Shown: one piece after another, positions 34,790 through 48,605 of the stretch | Layout: the number at the start of each line of letters is the position of its first letter | How positions within the stretch are numbered: position 1 is the first letter of the stretch | Assembly (NCBI GenBank): GCA_025558075.1 | Contig: JAHLKF010000035.1 | Span: 84,951-148,950 of the forward strand | Source of the DNA: Gaertneriomyces semiglobifer | Taxonomy: Eukaryota > Chytridiomycota > Chytridiomycetes > Spizellomycetales > Spizellomycetaceae | Reading direction: 5' to 3' | DNA: 64,000 bases | Translations under genes and position numbers: made by a program | Notes under the pieces: generated by a model | The model's input: only the letters and a program-made list of their open reading frames with translations | What the model was told of the DNA's origin: nothing | The model's database searches: none

Positions 34790-37700
34790 ATGGAGCGGCA
34801 ATCACTCATATTTGTCCGCTCCAGGCCTCGCACGATTGTCTTGCGGCCGGCAGTAAATGTATCCAACACTGCCCTCGTCTTCGAATGCCTTGAAGCTGGG
34901 ACTACTGTTCGATCGACTGCGAGATTTCAACCGTCGAGTACTTTAAACTTTGCAACATTTCGACCGTTACATCTTCGACCCGTCTTTGGGTGCTTGGGTC
35001 TTGTGCAAGTACTCGATGATCTCTTCATCGGCATTGTCACAGAAGCTGCAAAAGTGGGTGACCTGGAGGGTTCGCCCATTTACAGGATACACAAAGTAGC
35101 CTTCTATTCCTTGCTTTCAGACAAGTATGACTACCAGTCACCGGACGCTACGGATGGCCTACGCAGCTCCAATCCGGTTGGCACTTTACCTGAGGAAGGC
35201 CCCAGTCTGCATCCTTGTGCGTCCTTAGTAAAGTTGCTGTCGACTGGATCATTCTACTTCAGTCCGGTGTTGGACTTGACGCGATCGACGCAAAAGCGAG
35301 CGGTGGACGCACAGCAAGGTGCATCGGAGATCAGTATATTGGAAAGCGCCGATGCTCATTTCGTTTGGAATAAGCATTTGCTCAGTGGTTTGCTCCAAAT
35401 CAGAGAACAGGAACTCACGGCCGAGGAACGCGATGACCTGGATAAGGGAGGGCTGCTGATTACGGCGATGCAAGGATATGTGGGAATGATAGACTTTAGC
35501 ATCAGCTCATTGCCCTGTCGGATGGCATTGATATCCAGACTGAGCTGTAAGCGAGCTGGAACGAGGTTGCTGTCTCGCGGTGTCAACGACGACGGCCATG
35601 TTTCCAACTTTGTGGAGACAGAGTTTATCATCTTTATTGGGCAGTCCAAGTTCTCGTTTGTGCAGATTCGTGGCAGTGTTCCGGTCTTCTGGGAGCAGAC
35701 CGGGATACAGATGACCCACAAAGTGACAATCTCAAGAGGTGCTGAATCGTCAGCACCAGCAACGCGGATGCACTTTATGGATCTGCTTGACCGTTATGGA
35801 CGAGTACATATCGTGAACTTACTTGGACAAGGATCAAGCGAGCAAATGCTGAGCGAACTGTACCGCACCAGCGTAATGTCAATGAGAGATCTTGCGGAGT
35901 CGGTTACTTACACAGAATTCGATTTTCATCAGAAAGTCAAGAACGGCGGTTATGAGAGACTTGTAGAGCTGGTGACGGAGATTAGGAAGATTCTAGACAG
36001 CTTTTCTTTCTTCCTTTATGATCAAGATACCAAATCGATAGTTCTGCAGCAACAAGGAGCTGTCAGAACGAATTGCCTGGACTGTCTGGATAGAACCAAT
36101 GTGGTACAAACCCGCATTGCCAAGTATGTCATGGATGTTCAGCTGCGGCAGCTGGGCAAGCAGTTCGGCCTATATGAAGAGGAGAGCTTTGCTACCGCTT
36201 TCAACGGTCTGTGGGCGGATAACGGTGATTGGCTGAGTCGTATCTATGCCGGAACTGGCGCGATGAAGTCGTCCTATACTCGTAAAGGCAAAGCGACCGT
36301 TCTGGGCTTCCTCGATGACGCCGCAAAGTCAGTGAACCGATTCGTAATCAACAATTTCCAGGACAAAACCAGGCAGGAAGCTATTGACTTGCTGCTAGGA
36401 AAGTTGGCCCTCCCAGGCAGCAACATTCTATTGAGGAACCCCATGCATGACGCTGTTGTAAAAGAGATGAAAGCGCGTTTACATGAGTACTCTTCAGCAC
36501 GGATGGTCACGCTGTTTCTTGGAACATGGAACGTCAATGGCCGGCAGAGTCGCGGCGAAAGCCTAAATTCGTGGCTCTTTTCTGATAAAGTGAAGTTTCC
36601 TGAGGTCTACGCTATAGGAGTGCAAGAGCTGATCGAACTCACACCTGGAGCGTACATTACGATCGACACCAACAAGCTGCGGTTGGAATGGGAGGCTACG
36701 TTAAAAGCTGCACTCAATAGTCAGTCTGACACCAGTTACGTCTTGCTTCGCTCACTGCACCTGGTAGCCCTAGGACTCTTTGTATTTGTGCGATCTGATT
36801 GTGTCGGGATGATTCGGCATGTGGAGAGCTCAACCAAAAAGACTGGTATGGGGGGTATGGCCGCCAATAAAGGTGGCATTGGCCTCAGCCTGTCAATCCA
36901 CGACACAAGTGTTGCCTTTGTCACAGCGCACTTGGCTGCCGGCCAAGGTGCAGTGGACGAGCGCAATCGAGACTATTGGACTATTCACAATGGGCTGAGC
37001 TTCCGCGGGAGAAAACTTGCTGAGCACGACATGACCTTTTGGTTCGGTGACTTCAATTATCGTATCAATCGATCTAACGAGGAAGTCAGAATGAGTATTA
37101 GAAAAGGAGATTTGGAAGCACTTTACATGAATGACCAGTTATATGATCAACGTGCCCAGGGGCGAGCTTTTGATGAATTTTTGGAAGGTCCAATAACTTT
37201 TGACCCAACGTACAAGTATGACAACAACACAGTGACATACGACACCAGTGAAAAGTGCAGGATCCCAGCTTGGACCGACCGCATATTGTATAAAGGCCGA
37301 AGCATTGATTTGAAGGAGTACCAGCGGGCAGAACTTCTCATGTCCGACCATCGCCCAGTGCGCGCCATTTTCGAGCTCCAAACTAGTATTGTCGACAAGG
37401 TTAAGGAGGAAGCAATACGTAAAGAGGTATATGCCGAAAAAATGGCCACGAAGGACATCCCACCGCCGTTACCGGTTAGGCCACAGGGACCGCCGAGAAA
37501 TGTCCCTGCAGCACCGTCTACGGATTTACTCATCAACCTTGCGGAGGACGACGACGAGCCTCAGCAGACCGAAATCCCTCCAAGTGCGGGACCCGTGAAA
37601 AGTATGTCACATGCATTCTACTTTCGCACATTGCGTGTTGCAGGCTAATGACATTATAATCACTGCGTAGCACAAGTGACAGGCTCTGCCCCAGACCTCG

Positions 37701-38519
37701 CTGCTGTCTTTGGCTTTCGTGACTCGTTTCCACCCAAACAAGCAGAGTCTTTACCCGCACCGTCTTCTGAGAGATCGAAGTGGTGGGAACGCGATGTGGG
37801 TGATGCTTGGATACCACAGGCACCCGTGGAGGATGTGAGTCAGCCTCGCGAATGTTTCGTGATAACCAGTATTGACCTCTCTTTCTCAATGTTGATATAA
37901 CCAGAATCCGTTTTATGACCTGTCAAATGCTCCACCTTCCGCTAAATCGTTAGATTCAATAGCAACGGCATTTGCTTCGCTTTCTACTGAATCACCCAAG
38001 AATCGTTCACAACCATCAGTGGAATCGCAACCATTGCCACAATGGCAATTGCAACCCCAAGTCCAGCGGCAAGCACAACCGCAAATTCAGCCTCATCCAC
38101 AGGCGTCTTTGCAATCAGGGCCACCAAATACGCTGTCTCAACCGCAGTCAGTGTGGTCACCTCCAAACCAGCTGCCATTGCAATCCTTTGACTCGGCATC
38201 GGGATTCCATAGTCCCGCGGCCAACCGATCTCCTTTAGCCGCGCGATCTGCGACATTACATGCCGCCCAGCCGGCCTCCCATTCTGCCACACCATCGACG
38301 ACTGGTTTACCATCCCGAGCGTTTACTCTCACTCCCACTACGTCTACTGCGGCGGCAAGCGTACATAACCCTTTCATTGATCCGCCAAGAGCCGCTACGC
38401 ATAACCCATGGGCTGTTCCTCCCGCAACACCGGCTAACTTTGGCGCAGCGCAACAGCAAACTGCGCCGAAACAAGCCAAGCTGAACCAGGAAATGCTGAA
38501 ACTTTTTGAGCAATCGTAG
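34790..38519 (+). CDS. Synaptojanin-like inositol polyphosphate 5-phosphatase with Sac1 domain
   Basis: Exons 34790-37601, 37671-37834 and 37905-38519 join in phase (introns GTATGT...GTAG and GTGAGT...CCAG). The Sac1 domain (about 1-530) has the CX5R signature RTNCLDCLDRTNVV. The 5-phosphatase domain (about 575-865) has FLGTWNVNG, GMGGMAANKGG, FWFGDFNYRI and PAWTDRIL. The C-terminus is Pro/Gln-rich with two NPF motifs (NPFYD, NPFID), which bind EH-domain endocytic proteins. It should hydrolyse PI(4)P and PI(4,5)P2 at sites of endocytosis, like yeast Inp52/53. All catalytic motifs are present. Confidence in family is very high; exon ends come from splice consensus only. Confidence 0.93.
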
Positions 38520-38699
38520 AGCACCGTCATAATCGATTTTGGATGAAATGTATTCGTAATTCTATGCACAAAATTGTGCGATTCTGCAAATATCATAGTC
38601 AGAAATAAATGTGATTAACAAGGGTCGTGAAATTTGAAATTTGACATTTCCAGATGATGGGATTGCACCTTAGGCTTGCGTAGCATTATATTATTCAGG

Positions 38700-41329
38700 C
38701 TACTGTTCCATTCCGATAATTACATGAGCGACCATATTCAATGGCCAATACACCAGACATATGAACGGCAACAACCAGGCGCGGTATATCAGCCATCCAT
38801 CCACCGCAGCACTTGCAAGTGACATGGCGGTATCCAAGCCACTCCATACAGCTACAGCTGCCAACAAGCCCAGCGGGGACGCTATCGATACTGCAGCCAA
38901 TGATAAGAAAAACCTGATATAGCTCTTTGCCGGTCGGGCGAGGACAAACGCAGGTACGGTGGGTAATGCCAGCGCGACAGATAAACTGGGATTAAGTGTT
39001 GCAAGTGCAATCAGGGCGGCAGCGAGTTCCGCCGAGGCGAGGCACTTTAGCATCATCCATGCGGGCGCAGATTCCGAGGTTCCAGCGCCCGACCCTTGAA
39101 GGAGACGTTGGAGCATGGGAATGAGGAAACTATAAAGCACTGTGCTGGCAATGAAAGCACCAATAGCGACATTGAATGACTGATATGGAATGGATCAGAA
39201 TCGCGGAAGCATAAGTTGCGGACTCTACTACTGTTCTCCTGATACACGTACCGTCAAATGTCCCAATGCCGTCAGAACACGCAACGTTGGTGCAAGATAA
39301 AACGTGAGGAAGCCTGTGGCATGACACATAATCAACGTCGCCAATGGAAGGAAAAGCGGTCTGTCGCGTCTTGGAAAGGACGGTATTTCTTTCGGTCTCA
39401 TCACCAGGCCAGACTTTGGAAGTATTTTCGGTCTCGGTGGAGGATGTGTGGGCGTGTCACCAGACTCCCACCACAACTTTAGCGACTTGAAGAAACAAAC
39501 AGTTACGAAAACGGTCTGCTACATAGAGCCGCGACAACGCATACCTGAAATATGAGCGTGACAGACAAAAGGATGATTGGCGGTATATACACCGATATAG
39601 GAATATATGCGAAGGCGGAGGGCATCAAATAGAACCAATACGCATGATGAAGTCGTTCCAGTAAATTATTGAGACTTCGTAATGCAGATTCAATCGCCCT
39701 GAAAAGCCAATGAGAACCGATGAGACGACCGCACCTAAACAGGAAAAATAGGCTTAATAAGCTTACCGTCCTATTTGTGGGGCACCGACTTTATATGTTT
39801 CAGGTCCGTTCATCCCACGGATGGTCAAAGCTTCGATATGATACCTACCAATACGCACCAGTAAGTTGTACAGTTCCATTCGAAAATTCGACTAACTGTT
39901 CCTTACCGTGAATACAATGCATGATTCGCCATTGGAAGGCCGGGTGCCTGAACGGTCATGTACCCCAAGATACTTTCCAAGTTGAAAAGGTATCGTGCCC
40001 AGTTATCGGCAAAATAGGTCGGCGTTATGGTGTCATGAAGACCAACGGGAATCGACTCATATTTCGCCGTAGAAACCACAGTTGTCACTAAATCGGCATT
40101 CGGGAGTTGTCCATTAAGGCCCTCTGGTCAGAATCAATGATACCATCAGCACGCGCTTCTGTGTTCGTCGATTGAAAACTGCTTGCTTTTTACCTACGAA
40201 CACACCCAAACCAGTGTATTGCCCATCACCGCAAAACTCTAGGTTGATTGCTTCCTGGATAACACCGCTATGTCGGGCGAGAGGGTCATATTGTAAAACT
40301 ACAGGCAGGTAAATTGATGAGCTGCGCCCGGATAAGATACCTACGCTATCCGCACTTACTGTCTTTAGGACCGGACTGCTGCCCATGATACGCTTCCAAC
40401 CATGCGTGGGTCCCGATCGGGCTCGGATTGGTTATAAGGAAAACAAAATCCTTGGCCCAATGGGAGAATTCTATAACTGCTATTAGTCCTATTAGTCATC
40501 TTGAAGGTGCTTGGGTGGTTACACTCACTTGGAAGAAAGTTGGCAAGGCCAAGCACGTAGCTCACGCCATCCGCGTTTACTGTAGAGAAACACGCGCTGA
40601 TGAGCCTTCACATTGAAGGACGCACTTCAAGATAGAGTTGCACCCACATTTCCCATCACCACACGTCCATGGCGCAGATATAACTATTGCTTCTGTCCCA
40701 TCCGCTCGTGGCGCCCGAAAGATTCCATAAGCATTTGCCCCCTGCACCTTCTTTTCATGTGTGTAAACCACAAAGTCTTGTACAGAACCATCCAGCCCTA
40801 GTTCTTTAAACTGCTCAGATAAGAAATCCGCTTTCCTAAGCACCAAATCATATTTGAGAAACGGTGTTGGTCCTCAACCGAAAGATACACGCAGTATTGA
40901 TGACCGGTGAACACACGCTTACACTGTAGCATTCGCTCCAGACAACGAGGACACTTTCTTCAATTGCTGTCGATATTCGTTGACGGCGTGCACGTCGAGT
41001 GCAGACCAGTATTTGTTGGCTTGTCCCGGTAATAGCGCATTTTCATCCGTTCTTGCACGATGGTGTAATTTTTCGTACGGAAGGAGCAAGAGCACAACTA
41101 GGCCAACAATATAAAAGATCCAGCTACACCGCAGGAGATACTTTGGTTAACAACGGCCGCGGGATTGATTCCAGATGCACTGTTGAACTAACCTGGAAGA
41201 TGCTGCCAGCCGTTGTAGGTAATACGATACTACGCGGCGGTAATGCACCCGTAGTAGCTGCTTTGGCAGGCTGGGTTCCGTTGAAGGCTTCCCATCCTTT
41301 CGCCTGCGTAGTAGAGCCAGCAACCCCAT
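38700..41329 (-). CDS. GAA1: GPI transamidase subunit GAA1/GPAA1, multi-exon
   Basis: Minus-strand pieces in order fit GAA1. The start is MGLLALLRRRKDGKPSTEP at 41329, then a membrane helix SWIFYIVGLVVLLLLPYEK near 41110. Next come SALDVHAVNEYRQQL, VQGANAYGIFRAPRADGTEA followed by IVISAPW, and YFADNWARYLFNLESILGYM near 40000. C-terminal membrane segments end ...MVAHVIIGMEQ at 38700. GAA1 is a polytopic ER membrane subunit of the complex that attaches GPI anchors to proteins. The luminal domain resembles M28 peptidases. At least six exons are needed; I did not resolve every junction, especially in 39140-39900. Confidence 0.75.
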
Positions 41330-41546
41330 TGCGTGCTCATTTCCATTTGTTAACAGTTTCTGTGTGGTCGGTTCACCCAATCGCCGCGTGTGGCAATATA
41401 CTTATCAATCACCAAAACGTTGCTAACTGAAAAGGTTTCCCGCGCCCGAAATGCAAGTAGCACTTCGAATTGGAAAACTTTCGTTCACGTAGCAGCACTA
41501 CCATACTCATAATAAATTATCTACAGACTAATACGAAACAGCTTCA

Positions 41547-44500
41547 CTAAGCCTTGTGAGTAATTACGTCAATGGAATGGACTAGTCCAGTTCCCAAGCG
41601 TTCCATTTCAGCAGCCATCGCTGCGAAATTCGGTCGCACCGTCCACGCCTGCTTCTTTTTCTTACTCGCACCATTCTTTTGCTGCACAAGTATGCACCAG
41701 CAATTAATCAACCAGCATTACGAGTTATAACAACAAGAACAAGATGCTTACCTCACTCTCACTCATCACGGCTTCAGCATTATAATGCAAGTTTACTTTC
41801 CAACTCTGCGTAACAGTGGCCTTAGGGTTCCATACCACACCAATCACATCACCACCATAACGGTCATGGAAAAACAGCGCGACATCTCCGAATGCACTCT
41901 GCAATTCCTCCAAATACAATTCCGCAGGATCAATATGTGACAGTAGTGCCAGCTCCGCGTCCTTTACTTGCAGCAAATTCTTATACTTTGCTTTGAGTTC
42001 CGCGCTTTCAGGGTCGTAAGACAAGCTCTCTCGGAACCTTGTAAGTCTGGCTGGGTGCAGACGGATGAGCATGTCGTATCCCTTAGGCGGCGCAACAAAA
42101 ACTTTGGAAAGAGATGTTTCTGTGATATTTCCGTACACCACGTCTTCAACATGTTGCAACGTCGCTACCGCCAAGTGTCGGATACGTTCGACAATGACAG
42201 CCGTCGGTTTGTCCCATGTCCACCATCGACTTTCCGTATCAGGCTCGGTCGCAAGCCACATGACGGGTTTAAGCTTCAAGGGCCCATCAGTGCCAAGCCC
42301 GCGCTCTTTCCGGAATGTATCAGCAATCCTGTTACGTTTTTCAACAGTGAGGCTTCCTTTCTCCAATTCGACAATCATGCATTCCCGTTTCCAGTCCCAG
42401 TTCTTGAACAGGTCGAGCACACGTAGGAAACCAACCCATCCGCTCGCCGGTGCCTCAAAAGCTTCCGAGTCGACAAACACTTTACAGCAAATCAGTTCGA
42501 TCGCTTCATCGGTGATCTGCGTTGACAACAAATGTGCAGCAAGCCATCGCTTAACCAACCGAATGGTTTGCGGGAGGAAAGGGTAGCGGAGACACAAGTT
42601 TTGTATCCGGGTAGACACGAACGGAACACGAACAAAAGTATGATCGTACGCGGCTTTGGCGATTGTCAGTGCTTCGACCTCTGAACTTGGCGTTGTTGGG
42701 TTTTGAATGGCACGCTCCAGAAGAGCTCCTTCGCGATCAACATGAATTACACATCGGAATGTGTACCCCATTGCAGTCGTGACTTCCAAAGCACCATTAT
42801 CCAACCGGTGTCGTCCACGACCGGTGCTCACAACCGCGCGAGATCCGGGATGTTGTTGCATGAACATCTCTGCAATTTTAAGATAAAGCGCGCGTTTGGT
42901 GAGTTCTATGGCTGTAATGTCATCGGGCCATTTCCCAGATCCTTCAAGTTCGAGTACCACATCGAGTGGAGGATAGTACGGTCGGTATGCCTCCACAGAC
43001 GCTTCCGCATCGTCCATTCGCGGCTGAGGGATGAACACCGACGTGTAGCGAAGGCCATCTGAAGCGGGCACGACTTGATTGATAGTCAGTGGTACCCCAT
43101 CTAACCGCCTAATATCTTTCGCAAACTGGTTAAAGTCTTCCATGACTCCTTGGAACGATGGCACTTGCATTTCAATTCCGGGCGCACGTAGGAACTTATT
43201 CAACTGTCCCGCCCAATAATGCAAGTCCTCTTTCGGCACAAGTCCCAAATGATGATGCAGGAGGTACCCCACCATTCTACCAACGATCAGCGCCCGCTGT
43301 TCCAAAGTGCCATCACAGTCAAAGACCACACTTTCCAAAATGCTCCCATCCTTGAACCGTCTCAGCTCAGATTTATCGCCCCAAAGTTGACGGAAAGCTT
43401 CGCAGGCTTCGGTGTCTTCTGCTGCAGGGCCATGCTCAACAACAGTGATCGATACTTCTGGGTCCAAGATCAGCCCTAAGTGCATGGAGGTTTTCAATTT
43501 TTCATGCGTGTGGGGTTCCTGATCGCAATTCCAGGAGGGCAGCCGTTCAGAGCGCACACAAGCCAGTCGGATCCGTTTGGCTAGAGCTTTTTTGAGCAAC
43601 CGGGGGATAAACCCCGCTAAAAAGTCGTGTATGCTGGGAAAATCCAACGCAATTGCAGGGGTATAAACACTAGGATTGCGCTCAATGGCATCAATCCTAG
43701 CGATATTATCATACTTGATACGTGGGAGGTCCACTTTTTTCAAGAACAGCGCCTCAAAGTGATCTGTCTCATTATCGCTCAGCATCTGCAGACTTCTCCG
43801 AGCTTCGTACTGTAGTTCGTCCAAATCAGCGGCGGTCATGCGAGCGGCAAGGTTGATCCTCCCCGACGGATCCACTATCACAACATCATACTGACTCTTG
43901 AACGAATCCACGCCAAACTCAGTGTCTGCAATAGGTTTTCCATCCGCGGTCATAAAAATCGGATCACGTCCGAAATCATGGGTAGCCAAGAATTGCATGG
44001 TCACCTTGAAGAGCTGGAACGAACTGAAACTATTCTGCAGCAAGCGATTTCCAAACTTGTCGTTCACACGTAATAGATATCCAATGATCATAGCAAAAAG
44101 GAACCCGTTGAAACCACCCGACAGGCCGTTGAATCCTCGCTGGTACAACCAGACTTTGGAAAGCATGCATGCATCTCGAAATCCCGCGCAAGTCGTGGCA
44201 TGGTGATGCAGCAGGTTCATATGCGCAACCAACCCCGTGTCCTGCAACAACGCGGCGTTGTAACGCGGAGTGGGTGTCTGATCATGTGTCGAGGCATGGA
44301 TCACCGCAGGCCGCACGTTATTGCGAGCGGGTGCAAGTTTGGAAACGGGAAACACGCTCTGGGATACCGTCGGGAAGATCCGGATGTAAAACCCAGTCCT
44401 GGAAAAATCATACTCGGACACTTTACCCGTAGATCGCAGCACCAATACCGGTCGTCTGCGGTCTCCTTGAAACGCTTCAAATTCAAGAGTCAGCCCCAAT

Positions 44501-45267
44501 TCTGACCGTCGCTTGTTGATTTCTGCCGCGAGCAGGGCAAGGTAATATGCCCGCTTGTAGAAGTATCGGTAATTCACGTGATCCTTTTGTTGGAAAAGCT
44601 CATCAGGCATCTGAACTGCCATATCCACATTCACACCATTTGGTTGTTTGGCGGCCGTGCGGACGAGGTAGCTCCCCACAACGAACACCTTTGTTGGTTT
44701 CTTAAAGGCCAGTTTGTATTGGGCATCGCTCGGTGGCGCGGGGTCCGGATACGGCACCCGAATCCCTTCATTCAGTAACCCGCTAGTGGCTTCTGAAACA
44801 CTGAGATCCGGAATATCAAGCAACGAGTCCAGTATCGTCTTGACGCTTCTTAGCGCCTTTTCTAAAGTAGTGGTTTTTGTTGGGTTGGTCCGCACTTCCG
44901 AAAGGAGTTCGTCCGTTTGAAGTTTGAAAAGATTGGATTTGAAAAGATCAGAGGTTTCCTTAAGTTGTTGGATTTCGTCATTGGTAGGGGGTTTGTACAG
45001 ACTTTTCGACGATACTGTGGATTTCGGGTGGCCAGTAACAGACATGGCGTCGTCATCTTCACCTCCTTCAACATTTTCTGCCTCCTTTTCACTCTCATCA
45101 TCACTTTCTTCAACGAAATCGCCTCCCTCTGCTGACGCTTCATCCTCGCTTATCGAATCGTCATCCTCACTGCCTTCATCATCAATATACGGATCCTTAA
45201 ACGCCTCCACCCGCTTCTTTGCAGGCGTTCCCACACTCGGAGCTGCTTTTCGTTTAACTGACACCAT
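41547..45267 (-). CDS. UTP22: Utp22/Nrap nucleolar pre-rRNA processing protein
   Basis: Main exon 41752-45267, a 70-nt intron 41682-41751 (GTAAGC...GCAG) and a last exon 41547-41681, ending ...VHSIDVITHKA. The product is about 1215 residues, near the usual length. The acidic, basic-flanked N-terminus (KRKAAPSVGTPAKKR, then an Asp/Glu/Ser stretch) is typical of nucleolar proteins. Nrap blocks include NLLHHHATTCAGFRDACML, WGDKSELRRFKDGSILESVV, LVKRWLAAHLLSTQ and FFHDRYGGDVIGVVWNP. Utp22 belongs to the UTP-C module of the small-subunit processome and has a degenerate nucleotidyltransferase fold. Without splicing, the protein would end prematurely at SILFLLL. Confidence 0.93.
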
Positions 45268-45953
45268 CGCTCCCTATTCGATTTCGCCCCAGCGTTTACC
45301 AAAAAATGCTTGTTTTACTCCAAAGCTTTTCGTAAATTTGCAGAATTCCTCAAAATCCAAAAACAAATAACCGACCACGTCCTGGTTAGGGTTTCTTGCT
45401 TGCGTAATAAAGTCCGCTCGTCAAAGCGCGTTGATCGGTTTCCTAATTGCTTTATGCTGGAATGCTTTTTTGGGGGTGTACGCCATGTTTTAATAGTTCA
45501 TTTCTGCCCTGCGTAAACAAAAAAACCCTGAAGTGCGGGTGGTTTATGTAACACTTCTTCGTTTGGGCTTCTCCGTATGTAGCATCTATGCTCAACTTTT
45601 AAGCGTTTGTATGTTCCCTCGGTTAACAGACTTTTTGGGTCCCAAAGCGAGAATTCTTTTGAACTCCTCCTCCTGTTCAGAACGGGCGACGTAGTAGATG
45701 GGAGAAGGAGGGGCTACATACTTTGGATAAAGATCAAAGATAAAGGCGATTTTGTGCAGCCTACACGAGTGAACCGATTCCGCTGGTTCCTACAACCTAC
45801 AAACGTCAAAGTCCATCTTATTTTCCCATTGAACGCCTCATTCCACGACCACAAGTGCCGATATCGCATTACTCTGCCCCGTTCCCGTGAAGAGTCCCGC
45901 GCCTTGTACACTTACCTCACACTGAACGTTGCATCTGCTAACCGACCAAAACG
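45268..45953. other. Intergenic region between divergent genes
   Basis: About 690 bp shared upstream by Utp22 (minus) and the channel gene (plus). A plus-strand frame from 45607 into the channel exon exists in another frame but has no recognisable domain. Confidence 0.4.
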
Positions 45954-48240
45954 ATGGGGGACAAGAACTCCCTCACAGTCCCGGGATCACTCCCCCCGCT
46001 ACAACACGACAACAGTGGCAACAACCTCCCCATCCCGTCCCTCGCCGTCCCCACAAAATCCAAACACCACCACCACAAAAAGAAGCCCAAAATCACCCAA
46101 CAAAAAATCGAACCCCTCGCTGCACCCACCCTCTACGAACGGCTATGTTACTTTCTCGATATCCTCGTCCCGGAGGACGCCATTGACACCATGGACGTGC
46201 CAGAGGGTCATTTCTTACAACAAGTGCATTACGGAAAGATCCATAAATGGCGAGTTGCGCAGAACCACGATGCGGGGTTACCCGATTATTTGACGGACCA
46301 TAAAGACCCGGCGCCGCAGTATAAAGTCGTGGTTGAGAAGCAGGGGTTTCTGCCGATTTTTGATTTGACGAGCAAGTTTTTGAAGAGGTGGGATATGCTG
46401 ACGTTGGTGTTGCTGTTGTTTACGGCGAGTGTGACGCCTTTTGAAACTGCGTGAGTATTTTTTCGTTTGTCCTATTGTGTGTTTGTTTCCACAGTGATGT
46501 TTCGGTTTGCTCGCTTGTTCTTGTTGTTCGGAAGGATGAGAAACACTGTTACTCATATCTCCTTTTTTCCTTTGAATTTTCATATTGAACAGATTTCGAA
46601 CTGGAACCCTGCAGATCGACATCCTCTTTCTCATCAACCGACTTGTGGATTTAATTTTCTTCTTTGACATGTTCATTCAAATGCGAACTCCCTACCGGGA
46701 CGCGCAAACGGGGCGGCTCGTGCGTGACGGCAAAGCCATCTTTCTACGGTACTTTAAATCCTGGTTCTTCTTGGATCTTGTTTCTGTCATTCCATTCGAA
46801 GTCGTGAGTCTCGGACAGAGTGAGACGGAGAGGTCGACGGGACTCACTCAGATGCGGTTGTTGAGGTTTTTGAGGTTGGCGCGGTTGTTAAAGTTGTTGA
46901 GAGTGTTGAGAGCGAGCAGGAAGTTGAAGCAGTGGCAGGTGTATATTAATATGAGATATGCCAAGCTGAAAATCATGCAGGTAAATATTTGTTGTTTTTT
47001 TCACTTTTCGTGGGTGGGCGCTTTTTGCCGGGTGGATCCATTCAAGAATCTTACAAAAGCTTTTTACTCTCTATCGTTTCATTTTAAAAAACCCACAAAT
47101 CTATTTAGTACGCTATCACGATTTTCTTTCTCATCCATTGGATTGCCTGCGGATACCGTCTCTCCGAGGAAAAAAACCACCCCAACGACCCATCCGGCTG
47201 GCTCGTCCACTACGCCAACTACCGCGGAGTCGACATCCACGCCATCTCCATTTGGGAAGCCTACGTGATCGCCATCTACTGGTCCTCCGCAACCCTCACC
47301 CTCATCGGCCCCTCCTGGGACGTCATCGCACCCACCACCCCGCGCGAACTCGGATACTCCTTTTTCGCCAACTTTATCGGCTTCCTCTGCGCCCTCTACT
47401 ACATCGCGGCCCTCGTCAACGTCCTGAACGTCGCTGACCGCGTACAGAGGGAACACGATCTCCGAGTCGACACCTACCTCGAAATGTTCGACCGTCTCAA
47501 ACTCGATCAACGGCTCAAATTCCGTGTACACGCTTACCTCAGTGACCATTTTGCAGCTGCCACCACGGAAGCGTACACCGCTATGCTCAAAGACCTCCCC
47601 ACGCAACTCCACGGATTCATCACTGTAGAGATCTTTTTGGATTTTGTGGAGATGATCCCGTATTTGGAACCGTTTATTGATCGGGAACCCGCGTTGATAC
47701 AGGAGTTGTGTAGAGGCATCACGATCAAGATCATCCCGGCCAATGCTCATATCTTTACGGACGGGTATGAGGGAGTGTATTTCTTGGAACACGGGATTGT
47801 AGCAATCGAAGGCCGAGTCTATCCCAGGTAAAGAAAAAGCCCCTTTCGTTTATCCATCCTTCATTCATTTCACATTTTCTCACCACACATAAAAACGGAA
47901 CTATAGTGGGAGAATCTTTGGCCGCACCGTTCTCCGCGAAACCATCAAACAAACCGAAGGCCGCGCTCTCACAAACGCAACCCTCCACTTCCTCCCTCGC
48001 TCCGTCCTCAAATCCGCGCTCGACAAGTACCCCAAAATCAGATACTACGCCAAACGATGGACCGCGTGGCAGCTCCTCCGCAGATACATCTACACTTATA
48101 CCCATCTCTACTATACCGCCGCGAAAAGAGGTGCGAGAATGAGACCCCCTTTGACGTCGATGAGACCGAATATCAAGGAGGGCGAGTTTGATGATATTGA
48201 TATTGCAGTGTTGGAGCATATGACTGAATTTGGGTACTAA
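45954..48240 (+). CDS. CNG/HCN-like six-transmembrane cation channel with atypical pore and degenerate CNBD
   Basis: Exons 45954-46450, 46593-46980, 47109-47827 and 47907-48240 join in phase. The cytosolic N-terminus is His/Lys-rich. S1 begins at WDMLTLVLLLFTASVTPFE. S4 is MRLLRFLRLARLLKLLRVLR, with regularly spaced arginines. The pore loop reads YWSSATLTLIGPSWDV and so lacks GYGD; it resembles the TIGETP-type loop of CNG channels, suggesting a non-K-selective filter. The C-linker follows, then a cyclic-nucleotide-binding-like domain (IFTDGYEGVYFLEHGIVAIEG, then GRIFGRTVLRE). There the usual FGE acidic residue and the RTAS arginine are not seen, so nucleotide binding is doubtful. It would sit in the plasma or ciliary membrane. 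Confidence 0.85.
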
Positions 48241-48605
48241 AAGAAAGGCGACAAAGGGTGGCCCGGCGTGGATTGTTTTTTTGTAACATTATGTTTAAAG
48301 CTAAGGAGGAAACTGGTGCATGTCAAGTACAAAACATAGTCGGGACAAACAAAGAACATTTTTTCTCGCATGCACAAAACTTTCTCTCTCATACACAATA
48401 AGCTCACATTCGTTCGCAAAAACAGTAGGCACATAGCAAAGTTGTATTAGATAGCTGCATCAGCATTTATCATATTTATTTTTTACTACATCCAACGATA
48501 TCGGAATACCCATGTTTTTTATCCAATAAACGTCAACAAGCTCCACCACTCTGTGACCCTATCATTGCACGGCTACGAGGGTGCAAAAGTGTACAGGCGA
48601 CGTGC

